A stretch of DNA of 64,000 nucleotides from Pseudomonas sp. MH9.2. GTDB taxonomy: Bacteria > Pseudomonadota > Gammaproteobacteria > Pseudomonadales > Pseudomonadaceae. Below the pieces are notes generated by a model, which was not told the DNA's origin, did no database searches, and saw only the letters and a program-made list of their open reading frames with translations. Each line of letters opens with the position of its first letter. Within the stretch, counting starts at the first letter, position 1. This document shows positions 15,657 to 24,038 of the stretch, one piece after another. Location of the stretch: assembly GCF_034353875.1 (NCBI RefSeq), contig NZ_CP133784.1, positions 5,422,501 to 5,486,500 of the forward strand, in the 5' to 3' direction. The position numbers and the translations under genes are program-made.

Positions 15657-16547
15657 ATGGAGTGGCTATTAGGCTTTCCACATATGGAGGACGAAAGACT
15701 TCGGGCTTTGAAAAAGGCCATCGACGGTGCCTTTCGCAATTTCACCAGCACCTACGGCGATAGCTTCGAAGTTTTTTTCCAGCCGTTGCAAACTTTCCTC
15801 AATCAGTCCGAAAGGTTCATGACCACGACGCCATGGCCGATTATCATTTTGCTGGTTGCCTTGATTGCCTGGTTCGCCAGCCGCAGCTGGAAAATTGTCC
15901 TGGGTTGCGTGCTCACGCTGATGGCGATCGGGTATCTGGACATGTGGACCGACACGATGAAAACTCTGTCGATGATCTTCGTTTGCACCGTGATATCCAT
16001 TGTCATCGGCTTGCCGACCGGCATTGCCATGGCCCGCTCTAATCGTCTGCAGAACCTGGTCAGCCCGGTACTCGACGTAATGCAGACTCTGCCGAGTTTT
16101 GTCTACCTGATTCCGGTGGTGATGTTACTGGGCATCGGCAAGGTCGCGGGGCTGATTGCGGTGGTGGTCTATGCTTTGCCACCGATGATTCGTCTGACCA
16201 ATCTCGGCATCCGCCACGTCGATGCCGAGATGCTGGAGTGCGCCGACGCTTTTGGTTCGTCCGGTTGGCAGAAACTGAAAAACGTCCAGTTACCTCTGGC
16301 ATTGCCATCGATCATGGCTGGCATCAACCAGACGATTATGATGGCGCTGGCCATGGTGGTCATCGCGTCGATGATCGGGGTTCAGGGGCTCGTGCAACCG
16401 GTGCTCAAAGCCATTTCCAACCAATACTTCACCTTGGGCATGTTCAACGGCCTGGCCATTGTAGGCATTGCGGTGATCTTCGACCGGGTCAGCCAAGCCT
16501 ACGGCAGAAGATTGCAAAAGCATCTGGAGATGGTTCATGGCCACTAA
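15657..16547 (+). CDS. Betaine/proline-type ABC transporter permease
   Basis: A 296-residue inner-membrane protein of the binding-protein-dependent permease family (ProW/OpuAB type). It has about six hydrophobic segments (for example WPIIILLVALIAWFAS and MIFVCTVISIVIGLPTGIAMA). The EAA loop that docks with the ATPase is at about A-E-M-L-E-C-A-D-A-F-G-S-S-G-W-Q-K-L. The ATG at 15657 follows AAAAGGGG, which favours it over an upstream frame-open start. The last 11 bases overlap the ATPase gene, so the two subunits are translationally coupled. Confidence 0.85.
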   Translation: MEWLLGFPHMEDERLRALKKAIDGAFRNFTSTYGDSFEVFFQPLQTFLNQSERFMTTTPWPIIILLVALIAWFASRSWKIVLGCVLTLMAIGYLDMWTDTMKTLSMIFVCTVISIVIGLPTGIAMARSNRLQNLVSPVLDVMQTLPSFVYLIPVVMLLGIGKVAGLIAVVVYALPPMIRLTNLGIRHVDAEMLECADAFGSSGWQKLKNVQLPLALPSIMAGINQTIMMALAMVVIASMIGVQGLVQPVLKAISNQYFTLGMFNGLAIVGIAVIFDRVSQAYGRRLQKHLEMVHGH

Positions 16548-17646
16548 TCTGACCAACGATTTCGGCATCGAAATCAAGCATCTCTATAAGATTTTCGGTT
16601 ACCAGGCGCAAGCCAGTATCGAGCGCGTCAAACAGGGCATGAGCAAGGCTGAGTTGCTGAGCAATCACAGTCATGTGCTGGGTTTGAAGGACATCAATAT
16701 CAACATGCCCTCTGGAGGCATTCAGGTGATCATGGGGCTTTCCGGGTCGGGCAAATCGACCTTGATCCGCCACATCAACCGATTGATCGAACCCACGGCC
16801 GGCGAAGTCATCGTCGGTGGCGTGAATGTGCTCAAGATGAGCCCGAGCGACCTGCGGGAATTTCGCCGGCATAGCATTTCCATGGTGTTTCAGAAGTTCG
16901 CGCTACTACCGAACCGGACCGTGCTCGACAACGCAGTCTATGGTCTGGAGATCCAGGGATTGCCTCGTGGCAGGCAAGTAGAGATCGCCAGGGGCTGGCT
17001 GGATCGGGTTGGGCTCAAAGGTTACGAGGGGCGCTATCCCAATCAGCTGTCCGGAGGCATGCAGCAACGTGTCGGCCTAGCCCGGGCACTGGCCAGCGAT
17101 GCGCCGATCCTGTTGATGGATGAAGCGTTCTCGGCACTTGATCCGTTAATCCGCATGGACATGCAATCGGTGCTTCTGGATCTGCAAAAAGAGATCAGGA
17201 AGACCATCGTGTTCATTACCCATGATCTTGATGAGGCGCTGCGCATAGGTGATCGTATCGCGATCTTGCGTGACGGTGAGGTGGTGCAACAAGGCACCCG
17301 GCAGGAGATCGTCATGAGTCCTGCCGACGATTACATTGCTAACTTCGTCAAGGAAGTGAACCGTGGCCGGGTGATCAGCGTCGAGGCAATCATGCGTCCT
17401 TTTGTTAGGGTGAAGGCCGGAACAATGCTTGCAGTGCCCATGGGGACGTCACTCGAGTCTGCGGTCAAACGACTGGTTGAAGCGGGACTCGATGAATTGG
17501 TGGTCACTGACAGCCAGGGTCGGCCTGTGGGGCAGTTGGCGCTGAAGTCGATTATTGCGACGATGGTCACCTCGACAGTGAGTGAGGAATCGCAGGTGGT
17601 TCAGCTACGAACCGCGGCGAAAGCGACACGGCTCGCCGAAGAGTAA
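16537..17646 (+). CDS. Betaine/proline-type ABC transporter ATP-binding protein with C-terminal CBS-like region
   Basis: A 369-residue ATPase of the ProV/OpuAA type. It shows Walker A GLSGSGKST, the Q-loop MVFQKFALLP, the signature LSGGMQQR, Walker B ILLMDEAFSALDP and the switch histidine in VFITHDLDEAL. An N-terminal extension of about 45 residues and a C-terminal CBS-type regulatory region (from about residue 285, including S-L-E-S-A-V-K-R-L-V-E-A-G-L-D-E-L-V-V-T-D) are typical of the quaternary-amine subgroup. It would power import of the methylated compound processed by the demethylase. It is the last gene of the tetR-proC-like-transporter strand. Confidence 0.87.
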   Translation: MATNLTNDFGIEIKHLYKIFGYQAQASIERVKQGMSKAELLSNHSHVLGLKDININMPSGGIQVIMGLSGSGKSTLIRHINRLIEPTAGEVIVGGVNVLKMSPSDLREFRRHSISMVFQKFALLPNRTVLDNAVYGLEIQGLPRGRQVEIARGWLDRVGLKGYEGRYPNQLSGGMQQRVGLARALASDAPILLMDEAFSALDPLIRMDMQSVLLDLQKEIRKTIVFITHDLDEALRIGDRIAILRDGEVVQQGTRQEIVMSPADDYIANFVKEVNRGRVISVEAIMRPFVRVKAGTMLAVPMGTSLESAVKRLVEAGLDELVVTDSQGRPVGQLALKSIIATMVTSTVSEESQVVQLRTAAKATRLAEE

Positions 17647-18260
17647 TTATCTTCGTTTTTGCCCAGTCGGTAACATTGTGCCTGGGTTTTGTCTGACGAG
17701 TTCGTGTCCCAGGCGTTGGTAAAAAATCGTGCGTCATGCACCACGTTCGATGCGATACCGTAGTAATAGTGGGACACCTGCATACGTAAATCAGGAAACA
17801 GACAACGAAGGTGGCCCGAAGCTGCAAACGGAGCCTTACACCATCCGTTGAGCGTTGTCGGTGGTGCGTGTGTCGGGGGATTTTCGTGTTCAAGGTTCTT
17901 TGTGTAATACAGTCTGCTTTGGCCTGTTGTGTTTACAAAGTCGGACCGATCAAACTGCTCGGATATTGGCTGGTGAAAACGCCATTTTTGCACGCTGCTA
18001 TGTGAAATCTGAGCCCGGGTAGCCTCTGCCAAAAGTAAGGATTTCAATCTCAGGCGCGTATTTTCTGCCGTGGAAGCCAAGGTTGGCGTTTTAACAGAAT
18101 CGGCCGGTTGCTGCCGGTCGCGACAAGTTGCTAACAACCCGAACCGACTTTGGCAACAGGACTGTGAGGAAGTGCCCGTGACCTAGGAAGCGCAGGGGAA
18201 GGGCGAAGAAGAGGAGAATGAAGAGGATGGTTGATGGAAGGTGCTTAGTGTGCCGAGGGT
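17647..18260. other. Intergenic stretch without recognisable genes
   Basis: Over 600 bases follow the transporter operon. Open frames exist on both strands, the longest on the minus strand at 17601-18137, but none has family motifs, a good start or convincing composition. A weak CCCAG/CTGGG stem followed by TTTTG lies shortly after the ATPase stop (about 17663-17690) and may end transcription. Nothing else was identified. Confidence 0.5.
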
Positions 18261-18261
18261 G

Positions 18262-18395
18262 GGAGCGATTGGCTCCATGTTCAACGGAATAAAAGCCGGC
18301 AGGTTTTTACCGTCAACGTCGCGGTAAAGCGGTATCCATTTGCGCACGAGATTGGCGTTGATGCCGTGGCCAGACGCTTGCGCACGGCCGACTCA
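18262..18395 (-). pseudogene. IS66-type TnpA remnant
   Basis: On the minus strand a short frame reads G-H-G-I-N-A-N-L-V-R-K-W-I-P-L-Y followed by LPAFIPLNMEP. It matches the TnpA segment HSLNANLVHKWIRVQ and LQPAFIPLPMPL of the IS66 element at 61830-63377. No start, stop or ends of the element remain. Confidence 0.6.
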
Positions 18396-18399
18396 GCAT

Positions 18400-18578
18400 G
18401 AGTTTGGGCTGCACCAGTACCGACTCTTCCGAAGCCGATACATCGTCTTCGCGCAGGAGTGATTGAATAGCTTCACTCCGCATTCACGTTCCAGTTGGGA
18501 AATATGACGGCTGATCATTGATTGCGGTACGTCGAGTGCCACGGCCGCTTGGGTCAGTGACTTTTCACCCTTGGGTTC
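18400..18578 (-). pseudogene. LysR-family regulator, helix-turn-helix fragment
   Basis: The minus strand encodes EKSLTQAAVALDVPQSMISR followed by HISQLERECGVKLF, the N-terminal DNA-binding helix-turn-helix of a LysR regulator. The native start is missing, and the frame leaves the family right after KLF. Neither the rest of the wing nor an effector domain follows. It is a remnant bounded by the IS66 fragment on one side and the transposase/permease fusion on the other. Confidence 0.65.
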
Positions 18579-18608
18579 TCCACCCAAGCAGCCCAGGTTG
18601 ACGGCTTT

Positions 18609-19112
18609 ATGTCCGATGCAGCCTTGACAGACAAAGGCTATGACTCCGCCGCCTTCGTCAAGGCTTTTGCCGCCGGTCTCCGCGGGCTGGTGCAAGCTAT
18701 CGTGGTCTATCTGATAGCTATCGCTTTGCAGGTGGAAATCAGATGGGAGTTGCTGCCGATTTTCACCGTTGCCGCGGGTGTGTTCGTCGGCTCCTGTATT
18801 TTTTCGACCTTTTCTCTGGTCATTGCTTGCATCGTCAAAACCCGTGAGCGTTTTATGGGGATCGGCCAGGTATTGACCATGCCGCTTTTTTTTGCGTCGA
18901 ATGCTATTTATCCATTGGAACTGATGCCTGGTTGGTTGAAAGCCATTGCGGTGGGCAACCCGCTGACCTATTTGGTGGACGCGTTGCGCGGGGCCATGAT
19001 TGTCGGCGGCAACAGTGTTTATGCTGTGAGTACGAGTTTTTCGGTGATGCTGTTTGTTTTTGCCATTCTTTTGCTGCTGGCCTCCAGGCTCTACCCAGGG
19101 TTGGCTCGCTAG
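18609..19112 (+). pseudogene. ABC-2 type transporter permease, C-terminal remnant fused to a transposase-like scrap
   Basis: An open frame of 167 codons. The first 16-20 residues (A-L-T-D-K-G-Y-D-S-A-A-F-V-K-A) resemble the A-D-K-G-Y-D motif of IS5-type transposases, not a transporter. From about residue 24 the sequence is the C-terminal half of a DrrB/NodJ-like ABC-2 exporter permease, with several membrane helices, PLFFASNAIYPLELMP and GNPLTYLVDALRG. Complete family members have about 250-280 residues and begin with cytoplasmic and membrane segments that are absent here. No partner ATPase is nearby. It is best treated as a non-functional fusion remnant. Confidence 0.65.
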
Positions 19113-19267
19113 CCTTGGTGGGTAAACCTCTCAGTATTGATTTCGAGCCGGTCGAGCCAATGTGGTTCGCTTGATCTACGGACTGGGCATACGCGTTGCG
19201 AGTGCACCGCTATTGCTAGGGTGTCGACGTTGACTACAGGCTGCACGGGTTGCGCACAGTGTCGAAG

Positions 19268-21667
19268 TCAATAACGCAAATTTTCCTGCCGTAGTCGCGC
19301 GAAGCGCTCAAGCGGTGCTGAGTCGAGCGCTTGCGCGGCGTCAGGCGCAGCACCGTCACGAATCGCTTGCCACACTGTTTGCGAGCCGATCGAATCGCGG
19401 GTCGCAGTAAGATTGAACGTGTCGGGATAGAGCGCGTGCAGTGTGGCAAGCAGCGCCAATCCCAGGCTCGCTATGGGACGTCGCGCTGGCACTGCGTCAC
19501 GAGCGATGCTCACGCCATGGCAGAGCTGACCGTGCCAGGTTGACTCGGTGGGGACGAAGTCGAGCGGCTCGAAATGCGCGCCGACGTCAAGCGCATTCAG
19601 CGTGTGTGCGAGCCGAGCCGCGTCGATCCACGGTGCGCCGATCCACTCGAACGGATGCGGTGTGCCACGACCCACACTCAGATTCGCGCCTTCGAGCAAA
19701 CCGACATCCGGGTATAGATCGAGCTGGGGCAGCGTGCGCAGGTTCGGCGATAGCGGCACCCAACCGAGACCGGTGTCTGCGAAGGCCATCGTGCGTCGGT
19801 ACCCCTGCATCGGCACGACGCGCAGATCTGCACCAATGTGCTTGTTGCGGTTGAAAAGACTCGCCAGCTCGCCGATCGTCATGCCGGGCTGCAGCGGCGC
19901 AGGGAAATAGCCGGTGAACGATTCGTGGCGGCTGTCCAGTACCGGTCCGCCGAATCGCTGCGCACCGAGCGGATCGGGCCGATCCAGCACGAACAGCGGA
20001 ATGCCACGCGCCGCTGCGGCCTCGAGAGCGTAGCCAAGTGTCGTCTCATAGGTGAAGAAGCGCACGCCGGCATCCTGAATGTCGAAGATCAGCGCATCCA
20101 GTCCGTAAAGCGAACTGGTCGGGAAGCGCCGCGCCGCGCCATAGAGACTGTGTACGGTAAGGCCCGTCGCCGTGTCGAGTGTGTCGCCGACTCGCTCGTC
20201 CATGTCGATGTTCAGCCCATGTTCAGGCGAGAACAGCGCTGCCAGCCTGACGCCTGGCGCGTGCGCGAGTACGTCGATGGTGCGCCTGCCCTCGGCGTCG
20301 AAGCCGCTGCGATTGGTGATCAAGCCCACGCGCATGCCAGCGAGCGGTGCAAACCGCTGCGCCTCGAGCACATCGATGCCGGTCTGCACCGGCCCCGTCG
20401 AGGTTGGCAGGCGATCGGCGGCACGCAGCGCTGGCAATGCCGACGGCAGCAACCGGCCGATTTGCGCGACGTTCGCCGACGCGGCCCGGCTTGTCAGCAG
20501 CGCGAGCAACTGCGCACGAAGCGGGCGCGCGTCGCCGCTGTCGTCGGGGTATACGCGGTTGGTCAGGATGACGATGAATTGGCGCGTCACCAGATCGATC
20601 CACAGGCCCGTGCCGGTGTATCCGGTGTGGCCGATGATGCCAATCGGCGGCAGGCGGTCATGGTTCGGCGCGAACGGTGCCGTCAGATCCCAGCCGAGGC
20701 CGCGCCACGGCGCGGTCGCGAGTGGCGAGGCGGCAGCCGCGAGCGCGGCGATGCTCGCTGGTCGCAGAATCTGCTGGGTACCCGCGCGCCCCTCGTTCAG
20801 CATCATCTGCGCGAAGCGGGCGAGGTCGTCCGCCGTGGAAAACAGCCCGGCGTTGCCGGATACGCCGCCCATCCATTGGGCCGTCGGATCGTGCACGCGG
20901 CCGCGGCGGATGCCGGCCTTGTTGGCGATCGTCGGCGCACTGCGTGCCACTTGCCCTGCGTTCGGCACAAAGACCGTGTCGCGCATACCGAGCGGTCCGA
21001 AGATGTGAGCCCGGCAATACGCGTCGAGCGGAAGGTGGGTGATGCGCTCGACCAGTTCGCCGAGCACCACGAAATTCAGATCACTGTAGATGACGCGTTC
21101 GCCTGGTGCGCTGCGTAGACGCTGCGCAGCGATAGCGCTCAATACGCCTTCGCGGCCCGGATGCCGTGGCCGCGCAGGCAGGTCTGGCAGCAGCCCTGAG
21201 GTGTGCGCAAGCAGGTGACGCACCGTCACCGCGTCTTTGCCGTTCGCCGCAAAAGCGGGCCAATACTGCACAACAGGTACGTCTAGGTCGATGCGGTGTG
21301 CTTCGGCCAGTTGCATGATTGCCGTGGTGGTCGCGATGACCTTGGTCAGCGACGCGAGATCGAATTCGGTGCTCAGCGTCATCGGCTCGGGGTCGGGCCT
21401 CGTCGCGCGTTGTCCAAAGGCTTGGCGATAGAGCACGTGCGTGGCGTCCCCAATCAGGACGACGGCACCCGGAACGCGTCCGGCGGCGATCTGTCCCTCG
21501 ACGATCTGTGCGGCTTGCAGGCGCGCCGCCGTATCGAAATCGGCGGCGCTCGCGATCTGCACCGCCGTCGCCATTCCAACCAGTATCGCCCAGCGCTTCA
21601 GCGCACCGATCAACGGAGCGGCAAATCGGCGGCGTCGTAGTGATTGCGCGGGTTCCATAACATCCAT
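19268..21667 (-). CDS. Exported fusion: beta-lactamase-fold serine hydrolase plus NamZ-type exo-N-acetylmuramidase (DUF1343)
   Basis: 799 residues. After a basic N-terminus and hydrophobic segment (signal peptide to about residue 41), residues of roughly 45-400 form a class C beta-lactamase/AmiE-type hydrolase. It has S106-L-T-K, Y-S-D-L-N and G-H-T-G-Y-T-G in the expected order. From about residue 430 a DUF1343 domain follows (GMRVGLITNRSGFD, LFSPEHGL, DALIFDIQDAGVRFFTYETTL, VLDRPDPLG, EGANLSVGRGT). The founding member of that domain, NamZ, removes terminal N-acetylmuramic acid from peptidoglycan fragments. In Bacillus these activities are separate neighbouring genes. The start is uncertain: the ATG at 21667 overlaps the upstream gene by 58 bases, and one at 21658 is equally possible. 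Last gene of a minus-strand operon. Confidence 0.8.
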   Translation of the reverse strand: MDVMEPAQSLRRRRFAAPLIGALKRWAILVGMATAVQIASAADFDTAARLQAAQIVEGQIAAGRVPGAVVLIGDATHVLYRQAFGQRATRPDPEPMTLSTEFDLASLTKVIATTTAIMQLAEAHRIDLDVPVVQYWPAFAANGKDAVTVRHLLAHTSGLLPDLPARPRHPGREGVLSAIAAQRLRSAPGERVIYSDLNFVVLGELVERITHLPLDAYCRAHIFGPLGMRDTVFVPNAGQVARSAPTIANKAGIRRGRVHDPTAQWMGGVSGNAGLFSTADDLARFAQMMLNEGRAGTQQILRPASIAALAAAASPLATAPWRGLGWDLTAPFAPNHDRLPPIGIIGHTGYTGTGLWIDLVTRQFIVILTNRVYPDDSGDARPLRAQLLALLTSRAASANVAQIGRLLPSALPALRAADRLPTSTGPVQTGIDVLEAQRFAPLAGMRVGLITNRSGFDAEGRRTIDVLAHAPGVRLAALFSPEHGLNIDMDERVGDTLDTATGLTVHSLYGAARRFPTSSLYGLDALIFDIQDAGVRFFTYETTLGYALEAAAARGIPLFVLDRPDPLGAQRFGGPVLDSRHESFTGYFPAPLQPGMTIGELASLFNRNKHIGADLRVVPMQGYRRTMAFADTGLGWVPLSPNLRTLPQLDLYPDVGLLEGANLSVGRGTPHPFEWIGAPWIDAARLAHTLNALDVGAHFEPLDFVPTESTWHGQLCHGVSIARDAVPARRPIASLGLALLATLHALYPDTFNLTATRDSIGSQTVWQAIRDGAAPDAAQALDSAPLERFARLRQENLRY

Positions 21668-22881
21668 CCATTGGTGCCAGCTGCGTCGGCAGCGGTTATC
21701 TGGGCACTGATCGCCGCCGCGTCAAACAGGCGATGGTCGAACGCATAGTCGCGAAAGGCCTGTAGCCACGGACGAAAACGCACGCCCGGTAGATGGGTGC
21801 GATGCACCGCCTCCGCCAGGGAGCGCCTGACGATCTGACCGGGATCAGTGATCGGGTTGGTTAAGCCCGGCAGCCCCCAGGTGAAACCGGACGGGTACAG
21901 CATTGGCGAAATATAGTCGAGCGGCTCGCCTAGCAATTCGATTTGCTGGCCGATCGCGGTATCGTCGAGATTCCAGCAGACGTAGCCGAAGATGTCTGCG
22001 GAAACGAATACGTTGTAGGGCGCTAGCCGTGTGCGTGCGGCCTGCAGGAAGCCGACGATTGCCGCAGTCCGGTTGGCCCGAGTGTTCGGCAGGGCAAAGC
22101 GTAGCCCGCTCTTGTCGGGAAAGCGCACATAGTCGAACTGGACCTCGTCGAAGCCCATCCGTGCCGCCTCCTCGGCGACATCGAGATTGTGCTGCCATAC
22201 GTCGTGCGAAAACGGATCCATCCATTGCAGGTTCTCGCGATCACGCCACGGCGTGCCTTCTGCGGTGTGCACGCTCCACTCCGGATGCGCGTCGGCCAGT
22301 GGGTCGTCCTTGAGTACCACGATGCGTGCGATCAAATACAGGTGTTGCGTATGCAGCCTGGCAAGCAGCGCCGGAAAGTCCTGTTCCTGTGCTGCGCGCG
22401 TGGTTACTCGGGCCGCCGCGCCAATTGCCTCGCGCGCCGCACTGCGATAGGGCGTCAGGCCGCGGTCGCCCTTGACGTCGATGACGAGTGCATTGATCAC
22501 GGTGCTGTCAGCAAGGCTGACGGCCTTGTTGCGCAGAGTCGCGCTGGTCACGCCGAACACCGACAGATAGACCGCTTTCGGGCGAAACGGGGTCAGCGTG
22601 AGCATCACGGGCGTTTCACCGGACACTTTGGCCTCGGTACGCAGATACCCTGGGGCGCGGGCCGCGACGCTCTCGGCCGAGTGAGCGGTCTCGAACCGGC
22701 CGTGTTCGTCGGTTCGCGTCACACCGGCCGACGTCGTGATGATCGCGCCGGCAAGTGGATTTCGCGTACTCGAGTCGAGCACGACACCGGTGACGGCCAG
22801 GGCGCCTTGCTCGGTCAGCAGGGCAGTGACGGCCAGCAGCGCCGGGATCGCGTGTCGCCTGAATACGCGGATGAAGGTCAT
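21610..22881 (-). CDS. Putative exported glycoside hydrolase-like protein (DUF4015)
   Basis: 423 residues with a signal peptide (about 1-29, ending TEQGALA). A short carboxypeptidase-regulatory-like region follows (VVLDSSTRNPLAGAIITTSAG, T-R-T-D-E-H-G-R-F-E-T-A). The large domain matches the predicted glycosidase family DUF4015/COG1306: NALVIDVKGDRGLTPY, LYLIARIVVLKDDPLA, GFDEVQFDYVRFPDKSG and SPMLYPSGFTWGLPG. The D-E-V-Q-F-D-Y-V-R-F-P motif probably carries the acidic active site of a TIM barrel. Its substrate is unknown; relatives lie near exopolysaccharide or cell-wall genes. The ATG at 22881 overlaps the stop of the upstream deacetylase gene (ATGA), so the genes are coupled. Confidence 0.75.
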   Translation of the reverse strand: MTFIRVFRRHAIPALLAVTALLTEQGALAVTGVVLDSSTRNPLAGAIITTSAGVTRTDEHGRFETAHSAESVAARAPGYLRTEAKVSGETPVMLTLTPFRPKAVYLSVFGVTSATLRNKAVSLADSTVINALVIDVKGDRGLTPYRSAAREAIGAAARVTTRAAQEQDFPALLARLHTQHLYLIARIVVLKDDPLADAHPEWSVHTAEGTPWRDRENLQWMDPFSHDVWQHNLDVAEEAARMGFDEVQFDYVRFPDKSGLRFALPNTRANRTAAIVGFLQAARTRLAPYNVFVSADIFGYVCWNLDDTAIGQQIELLGEPLDYISPMLYPSGFTWGLPGLTNPITDPGQIVRRSLAEAVHRTHLPGVRFRPWLQAFRDYAFDHRLFDAAAISAQITAADAAGTNGWMLWNPRNHYDAADLPLR

Positions 22882-23696
22882 CGTGCGTTCCCCGCTGCGG
22901 GCATCGGCAGTGAGTCCGGTTCGCCGAGCAAGTGCGCGAACGCCCTTGTGCCGTAGGCATCGGTCATCAGAAAACGTGGCAATGCGAGCAGCCGCGCGTG
23001 CCGGTCTGCCTTGTGCGCCTCCAGTGTGACGGCGACTGTGTAACCCTCTTCGGAGGCGAGCGCGATCAACTCGTCGTCGTAGATGCCGAACGGCCACGCG
23101 AGCATGTCGACATGGGCACCGGTTTGCGACTCGATACGTTGACGCGATTTGTCGAGTTGTGTGCGGACGAATTGCTGGAAATCCGCCGGCGTACGGTGTC
23201 GGCGCTCGACGTTGAAATTGGGATGCCAGAACGTATGCGACTGGATGTCAATGAGCCCGGTCTGTCTCAATGTACGCAATTGCTCCCAGGTCAGCGCATA
23301 GGACGCGTTCGAGATCGCCGATGGATAGATAAACAGCGTGACCGGAAACCGCTCGCGCAACACGACGGGCAGCAGTTTGTCGAATACCGAACGATGCCCG
23401 TCGTCGACGGTGATCGCCACTGGCTTCGGCGGTAACGTCGCATTGGGATCCCGCAGCCAGCCGACCACCTCGCGCAGCGGCACGATGTGGTAGCCATGCT
23501 CGCGCAGGACACGTAACTGGGTTTCGAAGGTGCTCATGCGGACGGTCATGGAGTCGTCCGCCGTCTCCGAAAAACGGTGGTAAACGAGGATTGTGACGCG
23601 CGATTCGGCGCTCTGAGCAGCTTCGTCCGATCCCCAGGCAAGCTCGCAGATGCACACCAGCACGGTGTACACCAAAAGCCGGATCAAGCGGCTCAT
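22878..23696 (-). CDS. Exported polysaccharide deacetylase (NodB fold)
   Basis: 272 residues with an N-terminal signal or membrane segment (about 1-22). The carbohydrate esterase 4 motifs are present: V-T-I-L-V-Y-H-R-F, the catalytic/metal-binding TVDDGHRSVFD, and S-H-T-F-W-H-P-N-F with the two zinc-ligand histidines. A later WPFGIYDDELIALA is also typical. It would remove acetyl groups from N-acetylated glucans or peptidoglycan sugars in the periplasm. The second aspartate of the usual T-F-D-D is kept. The gene is first in the hydrolase operon, apart from the 30-codon ORF that overlaps its start. No strong ribosome site precedes its own ATG, which suggests it is translated by coupling. Confidence 0.8.
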   Translation of the reverse strand: MSRLIRLLVYTVLVCICELAWGSDEAAQSAESRVTILVYHRFSETADDSMTVRMSTFETQLRVLREHGYHIVPLREVVGWLRDPNATLPPKPVAITVDDGHRSVFDKLLPVVLRERFPVTLFIYPSAISNASYALTWEQLRTLRQTGLIDIQSHTFWHPNFNVERRHRTPADFQQFVRTQLDKSRQRIESQTGAHVDMLAWPFGIYDDELIALASEEGYTVAVTLEAHKADRHARLLALPRFLMTDAYGTRAFAHLLGEPDSLPMPAAGNAR

Positions 23697-23785
23697 ATAA
23701 GCAACCCGGGGTCCGTGGTTGGCGCCAGCAGGATCGGGCGGAACGCGGGACTACCGTCGATACACGCCATGGTTTTTTCGTACAT
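23693..23785 (-). CDS. Candidate 30-residue ORF coupled to the deacetylase gene
   Basis: An ATG with an excellent ribosome site (AGGAG seven bases upstream) opens a 30-codon frame. Its TGA overlaps the deacetylase ATG as ATGA. The peptide begins M-Y-E-K-T-M-A-C-I-D-G and ends T-D-P-G-L-L-I, and it matches nothing I recognise. It may be a leader that delivers ribosomes to the deacetylase start, a small protein, or the remnant of a longer gene. The case rests on the ribosome site and the coupling, not on homology. The rest of the divergent region (23786-24038) shows nothing else. Confidence 0.45.
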   Translation of the reverse strand: MYEKTMACIDGSPAFRPILLAPTTDPGLLI

Positions 23786-24038
23786 ATCTGTACTCCTGCG
23801 TGAGTCATTTTCACCCGCGTTGCGTGTCTCGCGAGAGCGAGGCGTATCCAGTGTGCGTTGAACGCGCATCGTCCTTCTGATGCAGATCAATGTCGCGCAA
23901 CGTGGAGCCGCTCAGGTTGGCGCGAGTGCTAGACGAAACGAGGGGAGAGGCTGGTCCCGCCTTGATTTGATCTAAATCAATGTTGAATCGTCGTTGGCGG
24001 GCGACGTTGTGAAACGACACTATTTGAGGCTTGCCAGC

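Noticed and set aside
17601..18137. 178-codon minus-strand frame after the ABC transporter operon
   Set aside because: It overlaps the 3' end of the ATPase gene, lacks a ribosome site and shows no motif or protein-like pattern.
19838..21118. 426-codon plus-strand frame opposite the hydrolase-NamZ fusion
   Set aside because: Arginine-rich and motif-free, and opposite a protein with two complete sets of catalytic motifs; it arises from high GC.
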